This document shows, piece by piece, positions 32,301 through 45,000 of a stretch of DNA of 64,000 nt (the stretch's first letter is position 1; every line of letters begins with the position of its first letter). Source of the stretch: Euptelea pleiosperma (lineage: Eukaryota > Streptophyta > Magnoliopsida > Ranunculales > Eupteleaceae). The notes under the pieces are model-generated. The model was given only the letters and a program-made list of their open reading frames with translations, ran no database searches and was not told where the DNA came from. The translations under genes were made by a program, and so were the position numbers. The DNA lies in the NCBI GenBank assembly GCA_035048495.1, contig CM068541.1:3479929-3543928 (forward strand), in the 5' to 3' direction.

Positions 32301-35300
32301 TTACTACTCTTTTAATATATTTAGTCATTACATCCCGCACCATCGTAGTCTCTGCTTCTACGTTCCATATTTCTGCATTTACCAATTTATCTATGAAAGG
32401 CACCATTTTTTCCCTTTTAAATTCCACCACATTCTTGGGTGTCTTTTATTTTCATTCTCTCTCTTTCATTTTTTAAAGCGAACATCTAAAACCACTAGCC
32501 TATGTTGTGTCTTTAGGCTCTCTCTTGGAATAACCTTACAATCTTTACACATTGATTGTTCATTTCTCCTAAGTAGAAAAAGTCTATTTGGCTCCTATTT
32601 GTTCAAGTTTTAAAAGTATTTAAATGTCCATTTCTATTTTTAAGTATGTATTTGCTATTGCATGATCATATGCAATAGCAAATTAAAGGATCGCACTTCC
32701 CATTTCATTTCTTTCTCCAGACCCATATCCTCTATGCGCCCTTTCATATCCTCTACTTTCCTTCCCTACATGCCCATTTAAGTCCCTTTCTATAAATATC
32801 CTCTCTACATTAGGAATTCTTTGCACCAATCTATCCATGTCTTCCCAAAATTGTCTCTTAATGCTCATCCTTAATCCAACTTGAGTGCTTAAGCACTAAT
32901 TATATTAATAATCTCTTCACCTATCACTATTTTTATTGACAACAACCTATCGCCTATTCTCTTTACTCCTGCAAATTTTTCTTTCATATCTTTATCTACA
33001 ATTATTCCTACCCTATTTCTATTTTTATTTTCTCCTGTGTACCAAAGCTTGTAACTATCTATTTTCTTAGCCTTTATCCCTTCCCACTTTGTCTCTTGTA
33101 AATAGGTTATGTTAATTCTCCTTCTTTTCACTGTGTCTACTAACTCTTAGATCTTACTTGTTAAAGTCACCAGATTCCAAGTGGCAAGAGAAATCCTACT
33201 TTCCTGGACTAACTTCTTTATCCGCACTCGTCCACTATGGTGTGGGAACCCTTGCCTACTTTTCACCGCAATTGGGTGCCACTACAACGTGTCATTTCTA
33301 AAGTACACCCTTGCCCACTTCCTGTTGCAGCCGAGCAGCACGTTGTTTCTAGGGAACGCCTTAGCATGAATTAAATGTTAAAATGGATCAGGATTCATGG
33401 TATGATTTGGCAAAAGTTTTCAGCTATCAACCCGATGTAACCCTTTGCCTTCATCTGGGCTTGGGACCGACGATGGGTGGACTTAAAGCACACACAAGAT
33501 CAAAATAGGAAAAAATGTGTGAGAAAGTACTTGAGACAACCTTAAGATCTTGATAGTACAGTCAAATGTGATGATGCTTGTGCAACGAGGCTGTATATTT
33601 TACCTTATGTTGGAGTGGATGGTACTATAAAAATTGGGACTTTGTGACCATCTTTCTGGTCATTCCAACAAGAGTTTATGGAACAATAATGGCAACAACA
33701 AAAGTTCTTCTTGTAGTTTATTTTCTTGAAGCACCTAGGGTTCCTCTATCATTTCTCGACGATCTAGAGGAATTATTCATGGATCCAATCTATACTAAAT
33801 CATATTGTGGCTATGGGGCCATCAATAATTAGCTTTTTAGTTGCATGATGCGGGAGCAGGTGCGGGGGACGACTTGGGTGTGGAAGCGAGGAAGCGGCTG
33901 TTGTAAACAAGCTTTAGTTGAGTTTAATTAGGAAGCAGAAGCAAGAGCGAAATTCCGATGCGGGAGCAGAAGCGGAGCGGCACCCAGGGTAGAAAGTTCC
34001 TGCAACTAAGTTTTCTCCTTCCAAGTTCCAAATGCATTTTAACAAGCAAGTTTCCAGCCTTTAATATTTGTTAAAATTTGAACTTTGATCACTCTAATGA
34101 AAGTGGGCATTAAAATGCATCTACATGCAACAGAAAAGGCAGGATGTTAATGTTCTTCAACTTCAACTCCTAAGGAATTTTTCAATGTACCAGTAAAATG
34201 GCACTTGTTCGAATTCAAGTACATTAAGTATGATGCATCCATAAGGTCAAATATTTCAATTAGATGATTGACCATAGTTGAAAGTTAAGTCTTTCTTTAA
34301 ATAAATTACATAGAGAATGACGCATCCAAAAAGGCAAAAACCTTTGGCATTCAATCTCATGTAACTGGCACAACCTTTTTGACTAGGCTTGAAGTCGCTA
34401 ACTCTATAAAGAAAGAATTCTTCTGTTTAGTCTATCATGTATCCTTGGATCCCAACTTGCAGTTGGCTAGGAGATATGGTTGATTGCAGTGGATTACAAA
34501 TAGAAGATTTAGGAGATAATGTTGCCACAGGCACTGATGTGAAGTGGCTGTTCGCTTGAACCAGGTGTTTACTGTGGTGCTACTGGATCTTCCGGGACTT
34601 CTTTTTTTCTCTACGTACACACTACTTGTCCTATTTTGGGCAGAGATATATCATCAGGTAAGTAGGAAAATTGGGGCCAGATTCTTATTTGCATGCAGGA
34701 GCAGTTATCTTTAGTAATTATATGGGGAGTGATTCCCTCATTCTAGTTTTGAAGAATACTCTCCAACTCTTGTGAAAGAGTCTTCAACCAGATAGCAATT
34801 CTAAGAAATAATTCTAACCAAGTTTTTCATTTCTAATCATGGACAGGCAAGAGGTCTTTCAACAGATAAGCTCAGGATTGTATATATTTCGGTTAATGGC
34901 GGAATATATTTCATACAGGTGTTCTTATCAACTACCCCCATTATCTTCTCCTGCACCTCCTGCAAGATAATACAATTTTATTAGCTGGTTAATTTTCTTA
35001 CTGTCTGCAATATCTAGTTCTCTTTGTTGGATTATTTTTTCTCATGCTCATTGCATATGACACTAAGTAGAATTTTAGATACTTGTTTTAAATTGCATCA
35101 TGTACTCTATGATCACTGTTTTGGGTGCAAGCCAGCACTGTCCATCACCCATTTTATCTAGAAGATCATCCAAATCTGGGGGAAGTGCATGGGAAGGATG
35201 GGGGATGTGAAGCAGCAGCCCTCTTGTCCCTTCTGTGCACTTGGCACACGCCAAGGGATCATGGCTCTCCATTTGATTGGTGCCACCTAGCTGGTCTCCT

Positions 35301-38300
35301 TTGCTGAAAATTGACTTGACTGGATAATCCTAATCTTCCGATCTATCCATTCTATTGAACGGCCAGAAAAAAAGGCATAGCCAACAGCACAGAAAAAGGT
35401 TAGGATCATCAGGTTGGTCAATTATTGGTGTAGACAGTCTCCTAGGTGGAACTTTTCAATCCCAGGTGTTTGTGCTACTCTGCTACATGTGCAACAGAAG
35501 TAACGAGAATGGCTTCTTGTCGTTTTCCCATGCCAACCCAGGTATGCCTCCCAGCTGTATACCTTTAAGTATCAGAAAATGTAATGTTAATTGAATCGAA
35601 ACCAGCAATTTAAGCATTCAAAGTTTCTAACTGCCTATCTTTTTTTTTATTTCTTCCATAAATACTTGTGAACAACTCTTGGCATTAGATATGTATTTGG
35701 GTATACTTGTGGATAAACGACAACAACACCGTGGAGTCCATCGAAAAGATATTTATTGCAGGTTAGGGTTTCTAATTTATTGTCTAATAGTGTTGCAAGT
35801 CTCGCGAGTCTTAAATCTTGTAGTTGAGACTCTTCATTTCCACCATCATGTTTCTTCATATTAGACAATTGATTAATTTGCTGAAATATGCCTCCTTTCT
35901 TTTCTTTTCAGTGGTGTCATTTAGTGCATCACTTGGTTTTTTGTTGTATGGAGGGAGGTGAGTCTTCTCAATCATTTCTGGTGGCTGGAGTAACTAAAAC
36001 ATCCGATATGTTATTCACTGCAACAATTTAGATTCTGTTTATGCGCATGGCTCTATTAGATGCTATTGGTTCTAAGCTGATGACGTCATTCTACTTGTAG
36101 ACTATTTTTCATGTTGAGGCGCTTTCCGATCGAATCTAAAGGGCGAAGGAAGAAGCTTCATGAGGTGTGTCCTTTACTGTTATCAGTTGGCCCATCAGAT
36201 TGGAAAACGTATTTTGTTAGCATCGTAGTCACATATCTCCAGTAACTTCTAACTTATTTTGGATTTTTATTGGATGAATCTCCAGAAAAAATAAAATAGA
36301 AAAAAGAGCATAGTATTTAATTACAATTAGGCAGCTTAAATACTAGGAAAAAAACATAGTATTTAATTAAAATTAGACAGCTTAAAGACTAGGAAAAATA
36401 ACATAGTATTTAATTAAAATTAGATATAAACATGGTAGTCACAGTATTTTAGCATGAAATATTAAAGACACTAAAGCTTTAGCATTCCAGACATTCTGTC
36501 ACCCTATATTTTAATATTTTTTTAATACATAAATATGCTTTGTAAAAGAGGGCTGGCGTGTTCCATCCTCCAGATAAACAACGCTGTAACCTTTAATACA
36601 TCCACTTATATTTTCTAACTAATCGGATAGCTCTATGGTGTATGAGATGTTTTCTTGAGCTTTTCATATTTTATTCCTTATTATTATTTCAATAAAACCT
36701 TTTGATTTAATTTTACTAATATATTATATTGTAATACATTAGTACGGAGGTGTATGTGTTTCAGACTTCTTGAAGGTGTTGTTTCAAACACCTTGTATCT
36801 GTGTCAGACACCGACACGTGTCCTTGTCATTACATAGATTTCAGCCCAATAGCCCTCCACTACCTGACGAAAAGAGCCCTTGGCTCTTTGACCTTCTTCC
36901 TATCTAAAAGTATTGAAACATTCTATGGCTGCCGTCTATATTGCATGGATTCTTCAAAATGGGAGAAGTATCTGTGTTGGACATGTCAGAATTCGACACG
37001 ACAGATTCTGGTGCGACACTTCTAAACACCAATTCATGATGTTGTCTATCAGATGGATGACCTAAATTGACGACGCCAGCTTCCATGTGGCAAGAAAAGG
37101 TTGTGGGACATGGAAGAAGCCAGGATCAACAGGCCACAAGCCCTTTTCCCTTGTAATGGATGTCTCCAAAAAGTTGTGCTGTTTCCCCATACTGTGGAAC
37201 GCTGGTTCTCAGTGCCACTTGGAAACCTAAAAATAATTCTAGCTTTCAACCATATTTGAAAATTTGAGGTATATTAATCATTTTATTATGCCTAGCGATT
37301 TATTGTGACTTATCTTTCTTTACTAGTGTTACTCTTTTCCTTAAGAAATGGAGCTTCAGGTTGACATGGCTAAATCCGTCCAACCAAATCTGTGCGTGTA
37401 TTTGTAAATATATAAATACTAACATGGATATTTCTCTGCTTCCTAGAACTGGGAGAGAAATTTCAACTCAATTTAGACTAGTTTTAATGTTCTAACATGT
37501 GCGAGTTTGTTGCAGGTTGGATCTGTCACAGCCATATGTTTCACCTGCTTTCTTATAAGATGCTTCGTGGTGAGTACCCATAGTTGAGGCCATTACCTGC
37601 ACAAGTGCTTTGATGAAACCTATTTGTTTTACTTGTAAAAAAAAATCTTAGAGTACTCGGAAAAGAACCGGGTCAGGATTGCAGGACTGGATGGTGCCCT
37701 TCCTGCTTGTGCTGTGTAGACGTGATGGCATACTTGCAGGCTCTCCAGAACATTATTCAATGTCTTGGAGATCGAAGCAAAAATCACCAACTGCACCCTA
37801 ATCATCTGATCTGTCCTGCTCTTTTAGATAGTAAAAAGAGTATTGCGAACAATTTAAAAATAAACCTCTACTAGATCAGATAGTTGCACTTAGCAATCAG
37901 GTCAATTTTTGACCTGGAAGATTTCTTTAGTATAGCCTATCAAATGTTTAAGATCTTAACCACCCTGGACATGTATCATGTATACGCCAGAGGCAAGGAG
38001 GATGGCTTCTTTGCTCCCTGTCCTGATTTAATTGTTCCTCATATGTCATACAGTGTTCAATGCATGAGGAAATCATTTACTGATAACTTGGACAGAATAC
38101 AGAGAACTTTCAAGATCACATTTATCTATGATGAAATGCAAAAGAGAATTGCTATTTCCAGAGCACATTTTGCTTCTTCCATAGCACCAATGTTTTTTAA
38201 ATGTAGTGAACGAAGCAAAATCTGCTCTGAAGGAAGCAACATGGGAGTGAAAAAAAAATTACTGCTCTGGAAGAAGTAAAATGTGGTCTGAAATAGTAAT

Positions 38301-39385
38301 TCCAATGCAGCACCTTGGAAGTTATATGAAGTTTTGGATAAATAGTCAGTAGAATCCAAATTGTGATTCTTCATTCTTATATATGATAGTCCATTATTAA
38401 CTCCATTGTCTAGTTTCAAATTTGAGCTTCTCAAGGAGATTTTTGCTTGAATTGGCTCAAGGAGCTTCTAGCTATTAGTGTGTTGCAGTTGTCAATACTA
38501 GGCTAAATTCTAACATACGTTATATTCTTTATGATATGTAATTGTGTACTTGGGGGTTTATGAAGAGTGATATACAATGGCCTCGATATCTGGCACAATT
38601 GACATTAAAAGCTTCATCTTCGAGATTTTATCTCAGTTGGATGGTTCAAACCCACCCAGAAAAGAGGGTGCAAGGTTGGAGGGGATATATGAGGAAACTC
38701 TATCTTTCCCAATCCAACCCGTTAGGATTTGCTTTATCGATTTCTAGTAGACAAATATCAAGAGTAGATCTTTCCACTTTATTTTTTGGATTTTGAACAC
38801 TATATTTAACAGTACAGATATTAGAAGTCTTCAATCATTTTTACTAACCATGCATTAGGTCAAATCGACCTTTTTTTGTGTTTCCTGTCTTGGTTTCTGT
38901 TGTCGCACCGAATTTCTTTTATCTCACTGCTCTTTTCATTGACCTTGTTTTGTTCAACCTATGTAAGATCTATTAAATTCTATTCCAAAGTGCTAAATAT
39001 CTTGATTTTTTCCCCCGACTTATCTTTTTCTTGCGTTGGAAATATTTTTATTAAGATTGCATACAATTGGATAAACCATGCGTTTATCAACTAAAACTCT
39101 TAAATGGCAGGTTATGTTATCTGCTTTTGACACGGATGCATCTCTTGACGTTTTGGATCATCCAGTTTTGAACTTCATCTATTACATGGTAATTTTTAAT
39201 GCCTTTACTGATATATCTGCTTGAAAAACCTCATTTTCTTACAACCACCAATGGTTCTTGTAATGTTCGGAACTTCTGTCAAAAAAATACAGCTCGCTGA
39301 AATTCTACCTTCGGCCCTTGTCCTCTACATTCTGCGCAAGCTCCCTCCTAAAAGGGTATCAGCCCAGTATCATCCAATCCATTAA
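29309..39385 (+). CDS. TOM1: TOM1-like (THH1/TOM1/TOM3 family) membrane protein, 11 exons
   Basis: Exons 29309-29458, 29953-30043, 30125-30177, 34565-34657, 34847-34918, 35689-35761, 35912-35957, 36101-36164, 37516-37569, 39111-39188 and 39293-39385 join in frame to 288 residues with GT-AG borders, the normal family length. Hallmarks: [12 protein letters not shown] at the start, [109 protein letters not shown], and [17 protein letters not shown] at the end. It is a multi-spanning tonoplast-type protein (PF06454). In Arabidopsis, TOM1 and TOM3 are host membrane anchors for tobamovirus replication complexes; their normal role is unclear. TOM1 versus THH1 cannot be settled here. Intron 3 (4.4 kb) carries an antisense LINE. 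Residues VESIEKIF in exon 6 differ slightly from the VEFIGKIF I recall. Confidence 0.93.
30610..33360 (-). pseudogene. RTE-type LINE, antisense in TOM1-like intron 3
   Basis: On the minus strand, 5' to 3': the start of an apurinic endonuclease ([14 protein letters not shown] near 33190), YLQETKWEG near 33100, [13 protein letters not shown] [11 protein letters not shown] near 32790, WWWNDEVQ near 32240, then reverse transcriptase with [44 protein letters not shown] (about 31440) and the catalytic box [12 protein letters not shown] (about 31350). The 3' end near 30610 is a short ATGATAATGATGAT tract, as in RTE elements. The frame is broken in many places, so it is dead. It is nearly full length, and it explains most of the size of intron 3. 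Confidence 0.82.
35466..35541 (+). other. Exon-like segment in TOM1-like intron 5 (probable decoy)
   Basis: It has an acceptor CCCAG|GTG and a donor CCCAG|GTATGC, and is open for 25 codons. It enters in phase 0 and leaves in phase 1, as does the true exon 6 at 35689-35761. Its translation ([16 protein letters not shown]...) does not resemble the family, while the true exon does ([12 protein letters not shown]). It could be a cryptic alternative exon; chance is the more likely explanation. Confidence 0.25.
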
Positions 39386-40610
39386 GCTACCTCGTCCTTA
39401 CCCATGGCGGGTTTCTTCATTTAAAAACTCAGAGCAACAATGCAACTGGTGATGGGCAAGAGAAGCATAGTGGAAGAAAGATCCAGATGTATGGAATTAG
39501 TAATTACATAGCATGGTTTCCGGCCATGGTGATTTTTTGCATGTATGCATGTAAGATACATGCGTTCTTCTCAGCTTGCTGAAGAGGGATTTTTGACCAC
39601 TTTGCATTCATGGGTTTTGGAAATTGGCTTGGAAAGTTCTTTGCATTGCGGTATATTGTATTTTGTCTGAGGTTTACTCAAGTTGAGAAATCTATGGAAA
39701 CTTTCCATCAATTTTAGTGCGGCAGCGTGCTTATGCTAGGCATTCTTTTTCTGAGTTCAGCTAGGAACTTACTGAACAAATGTTTCAGCTGATTGTTATG
39801 GTTCTATCCAGGGCTTTATTTACGAGGGTTGGGGTTCATGTTGTATTTGATCACAAGATCATCCTAGAAATTAATCTGCTATCCTCTCTGTCTGAACCGC
39901 TGGTTCTTGATGTCTGTAATACATTGGATGGTCTCTTGTATTCTTTTATTCAAGTAAAACTGGTAGTGACTAGCAGCAAATTTAGAAAGCAGTGATAAGG
40001 AAATGCAGACCATTTATCAGCTCCAAGTGCCTTACGAGTGGAGTTGCTTCATCTGAATATAAAATTCACAGCTCAAGGAAAAATCAAGTCTGACATAAGT
40101 AAAGGTAAAACCAAGGTGGCAAGTTAGGAGAATTCTCAGATTGATTTGATTAGGTCTGCAACTTGGGCGGGCCCAACCCAACCTTGATGGGTCTAACCCG
40201 ACTTTGGGGCCGGGCTTCGGCTAACATTTCTAAACTTCTGTTGGGCTCTGAGTGCATGAGTCGTTCTCTCTCTCTCTCTCTCTCTCTCTCCAGCGCCTTT
40301 AATTACAGAAAATCCTGAACATGGAATCTAGACTTAGCCCGACCAAGCCTGATGGATTGGGCTCAGGTTGAGCACTTCAGGCCCGAGCTTGGTTTGAGTA
40401 GAGATTGAAGCTCGGTTGGGTTGGGTTGGGTTGGTTGGTTGGTTAGCTTGGGTTGGTCCCCAACCCGACCAAGTTGCAGCCCTAGAAATGATTTGATGAA
40501 TTGTAGGCTGTTATAGGCATTTAACAGGTTCAAACCATAGAAATTTAGAATTTCAAGCCAACACTATACTTCCCACCAGTGGTCAATAGGTACCGTGTAC
40601 CTTTGACACT
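39386..40610. other. TOM1-like 3' flank with a MITE, no further gene
   Basis: The first few hundred bases are probably the TOM1-like 3'UTR. A hAT-like repeat occupies about 40149-40490. No coding sequence was recognised. Confidence 0.45.
40149..40490. repeat. hAT-like MITE with CAACCCGACC-rich interior
   Basis: The left GTCTGCAACTTGGGCGGG and the right CCCGACCAAGTTGCAGCCCT are inverted. The interior is made of GGGTTGGG/CCAACCC motifs and a CT microsatellite (40264-40290). A possible direct repeat TGATTTGAT flanks it with a 4-nt asymmetry. Non-coding. Confidence 0.5.
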
Positions 40611-40611
40611 C

Positions 40612-41105
40612 GGTCGTGATGTAACAAGCTGTAGCTCATGCTGTTGGCGTAAGCCAGCACTCTCTGGGCCCACTGACCGCATGGATGTTTAACCCACCCC
40701 TTGGTGGATATACACACCAAAAATCACCACGACTGATAATCTCTATACTCATGGGTCCAGGCCGTCATCTCTGCCAAGGCTGAGCACGCGGAGAATATTT
40801 ATTATATGGCTATGATCACCTATCTTCAGAGAGAACCCCGACCTTTCTCTATTGTCGTGGCCCTGGCCTTGGCAAGACGATTCTTGAGTTAGGAATGCAC
40901 TGGGTGCAGATTCTAGCACTTGGAATCAACCATTTTTTTTTAGTACTAAAACCAACAGCTAAAAATTATCAAAGAAGCCGATTTTTGGTATGAATGTCTA
41001 CCAAGGGGTGGGCTATACAACCATGCAGCCAGTAGTCCCAGATGGCGGCGGTGAATAACCAAAATGGTGCTTTTGCGTAAGCTACAACTCTTACATCACG
41101 ACCCA
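40612..41105. repeat. Foldback element of about 0.5 kb
   Basis: The ends GGTCGTGATGTAA and TTACATCACGACC are inverted, followed by GCTGTAGCT and AGCTACAACT. The inner arms ACCCACCCCTTGGTGGA and TACCAAGGGGTGGGCT also pair. No target duplication was found. Confidence 0.6.
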
Positions 41106-42038
41106 ATCTAATAATTCCGTTGTATCAATCTTGTTGGACAAGATCAATAGACGAGCTATGTCTGAGCTACTCTGTTACACAAATTTTCAATTCATAACAC
41201 AGACCTGGGATCAAGCCCAAGTCATTTTATACTCGGTGATAGGGCCAGGTCTGGGTATACAACATCGATTTAGACTTGATCAGGTCAGATCTGGTATACA
41301 GCTACCGCGACACCCCTGCTTCTCATAATTAGAAAAAGACCTTTTATGAGATTTATTAGTACTGAGTTTCTCCTCCTTGGTCCTTAAGGCAGATCAATCT
41401 GACAATTTTGAAGACACCATTACAGTCCAAGCAGATCTTATTCAGCAATAAATAGCAGCTTAAACCTATTGATTTCATGGCCATAATGGTCAAAAAAACT
41501 GATGTGGTTTATTCCAGGCTTTCAAAGCTGAACAGTGACAACAATATTAATTAATTTGAAATTACAAAACTACAACTTTTGAGTTTAGGAGTACATCAAG
41601 CTCAGGCAAACTCAACTTCCTTTATTGTTATTTTTGGTTGAAAGACCGATCAGGCGAAACCCTATTTTAGAGAAACTATTGTATATTGACCGAAAATAAC
41701 AATGAGATGCATGCAAGGAACAATTTCCTCAAGCTTTGATATTCACAATGGATTTATCTTTGCTAAATGTCAGCTATATTATAAAAGGCACCAGAAGTAC
41801 CATATACGACTAGAAACTATCCACCGTCCACTCCAGATTCCAATTACAAAACTGGCATGGAATGAAGCAGAATGACCGTGAATTATAGATAACCGCCAGC
41901 ATGCTCACCTGTGTGGATTCCATTCCATAATATGAGTAAGGGCCAACCTAACTTGGTATCAGCCCCCAGACAAATTGCAGGAGTAGATCAAGATCAGCAA
42001 TGGCAACACCCACCATCCTTGTTCCCCTAGGGATTTGA
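41106..42038. other. Derlin 3' flank, nothing recognised
   Basis: The segment next to 42038 is probably the Derlin 3'UTR (minus strand). The rest shows no gene or repeat family that I recognise. Confidence 0.4.
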
Positions 42039-45000
42039 TTAATCTTGGTGAATTTCTTGTGCAGGTGGGGGAGCGAACCTCACGTTTGGGGGCTGAGCCA
42101 CCATGACAGCCTCATCTGCAAACAGTGATTTGATAAATGCAGGAGTCTTCAGTGGGCGTCGGCCTGTCATCCGAGGATACACATCTTCAAGGAAATAATA
42201 CGCATGACCCGCTATCATTCCCTGAACCATAGAAGATTTTCTATGTTAAAGAAAGATATGTACAAGGCAGATCCTATACAAATAAATGTGTTCGATATGT
42301 ATATACAAATGTATAGCAGCAAATAACAAATATTATGCTTTGATAATATCCAATTATAAGTACAATCTAAAATTTATTCCCCTTATTTGTCAGTGATTTG
42401 AACAAGGGGAATAATGGGATACAATCGAATTGCCACAAATACACTACTACCATATGTACGGACACCTTTTTGGTGGGGGAGTCAAAAAAATCCAATAAAT
42501 GGACTCAGTCAGAGAATCTTCTACCAACTGTCCCATAAATTGACCAGATTAGATGATTATAACCAATTTTATAAATGGTTTTTTTTTTCTGCTGTGTTGT
42601 TGCTTATTGACCACCCAAATTAATGCAATCGATCAGATGACTACTGCCTCGACTGATTTGGAGGCAGGAGATTCCCAAGTAGGGCAGCGACCAGGTTGTC
42701 CAGGTAAATAAGCATGTGCACACCATGCACAGTACAGATCCAGTACTATCATCATCATAATCATAATCATATGGTAGTATACCAGTGTTTAACTAGTAGC
42801 AATTAAACATAGTTTCTCTTCATGAGAATTAATACAAGAGTTTACATTCGCAACAAATTTCTGTTTTCTATTATTACTCTTGGTTTTAAATAAGTTAATA
42901 CCAAGAAACCTACCAGCAGATCCACCCAGGCACTGGTGCCAACAAGTATAGAGAATCCCAGAAGAACCTGAAATGGAAGCAAACGAAAGCTGGGCATTAG
43001 TTGTGTGTGTTACCCCTGGCTGTGTATAACAAATGACCCACAACGCAAACCGGACACAGGTTGCAACTAGATGCAAATTCAGACAAAAACATCTTGCTTC
43101 CGCACAATCTCAGAAGATGATCAATTTTGGAAAACTGTCGCAACACAAGCAAACCACCAGAAATTAAAATAGCGAATGAAAAAATTAATCACAGCATATA
43201 ATATGTTCAAAATTTCCAGGAGTTGCTCAGAGAAGTTTTTTTGTTTTGGGTCAGATATAAGTTAAGGTTAAATTAGGACATTGCATCTGCATCCATCCTT
43301 GTTTTTGCGCTTCAGCAGGCTTGTGATAGTCACAATTTTTTGGCATACCACTTCCTGGAAGAATTTCTTTCAAAAAGCTTGACGCTTTGCTTTTGGACTT
43401 CCTGACAGACATGAAACGACTTAAACCATAAAGGCCCTATAGATTAATGAGTCACGTTACTTATCAAAAAAATGAGTCACGTTGACTTCAAAAAGGAATG
43501 ATTCACAGCTAGGCTTTTGTCGCAAGCTCACAGAAACTATGGATCTATTAGTTGAAAGGCTGGACATAGTAAATATTTTTATGACAAGTATACGCATTAT
43601 TGAACCAAGAAAACACAAGGCAAAACAATGAACATGGAGGTCAAGAAAACCTCCAAAGAAACAACGAAGAGAGCGGGAAGGGAATAAAACTAATCTTCTC
43701 AATGCAAATGGCGTCCCATCTAGAAACAAAATCTTCAAAAAACACTCCCCTACATTCTTTGAAGAGCTTAAACCATTGAAGCAATAAGGCTTTAAGTGAA
43801 GAATGATGTGATGACTTCCTTCCCCTGTCTTCAAAAACTCTTTGATTACTCTCCTATAAGACCCACGCGGGGAGAACGCATAAATCACCCAGCCACGAAA
43901 AGTGTTACTAACCGATCTTGGCACCACTCATGATTAGAGGTGTCACTTTGTACTTGTGGAATCGATACCCGATAGAAATTGGAACCAATTATCCCGGTTC
44001 TGGAACTAGCTTTTTCGAAACTGGAATTGATGGGAACCGGAAGGCTTTGGTTCTCAACACACTAGTAACCGGCATGGGAATCGACAAGACCCGGAACCGA
44101 CATATGAAGTAGTGCTAATATATCATGTTTTTTTAAACTATTATAAAAATTATATAGAACATATTTTATATATATTCTTGATATCCGAAGGGTAACTGGT
44201 TCCTATCGGATCCGGTTCCACTTATTTGAGAAGCGAAATCGAAACTGAAACCAACCTATGTAATAGGTTCCGCGACCTCTAGTACCCGAACCAGAACCGA
44301 CCCGTTGATACTCCTACTCACAACATCCCAAAGAGAGAAGAATGCATACCAAATCTCTCTAACAACATCTGAATGAAAAGAAGGTAATTCAATGACTCTC
44401 CACTTGCCTTGCACATAGAACTTTGTTTACCATCAAAATCTACTCTAAAGGTACACAGCACACAAAGAAGGCGACTTTAAATGAAAGACCCTGACACAAA
44501 AATGGCTGGAAAGAGCGATCTCGGTGGCGTATCACGGGCCATGTAGAATGATCGGACTGAAAAGATGTAGTTGCTATTACAAAGCCATAAACGATAAACC
44601 AATATCTTCAGTTAAACAAACTAACGCAGAGGCATTGACTCTCCCCTAGCAAATCAGCGACTGAGTCTACTTTCTAGTCATTAACATTGCACCTAAACCC
44701 AAAATCTCATGTTGGGTCCTCACCTGTCCTGGTCAAAAAAGCTTAGACTAGGTCTTCTTTCTTCTCCGATGTACTAAAAAGCAAAGGTAACTTGACCTTA
44801 AGAAATCTCACTGCGTCAACAATCCTCCCAGAAAGACATCCGATCCCCTTTGCCACCTTAAATCTCACCTCCTTAAAAAAGACAGGACCCACGTTCATGA
44901 TTCCCCTCCAAACACACCCATAAGGAGACCGAACAACCCCGATTTCCCAACCTGAATTTTTGCTCCCGTATTTTGCCATCATGACACGTTTTCAAAGGCT

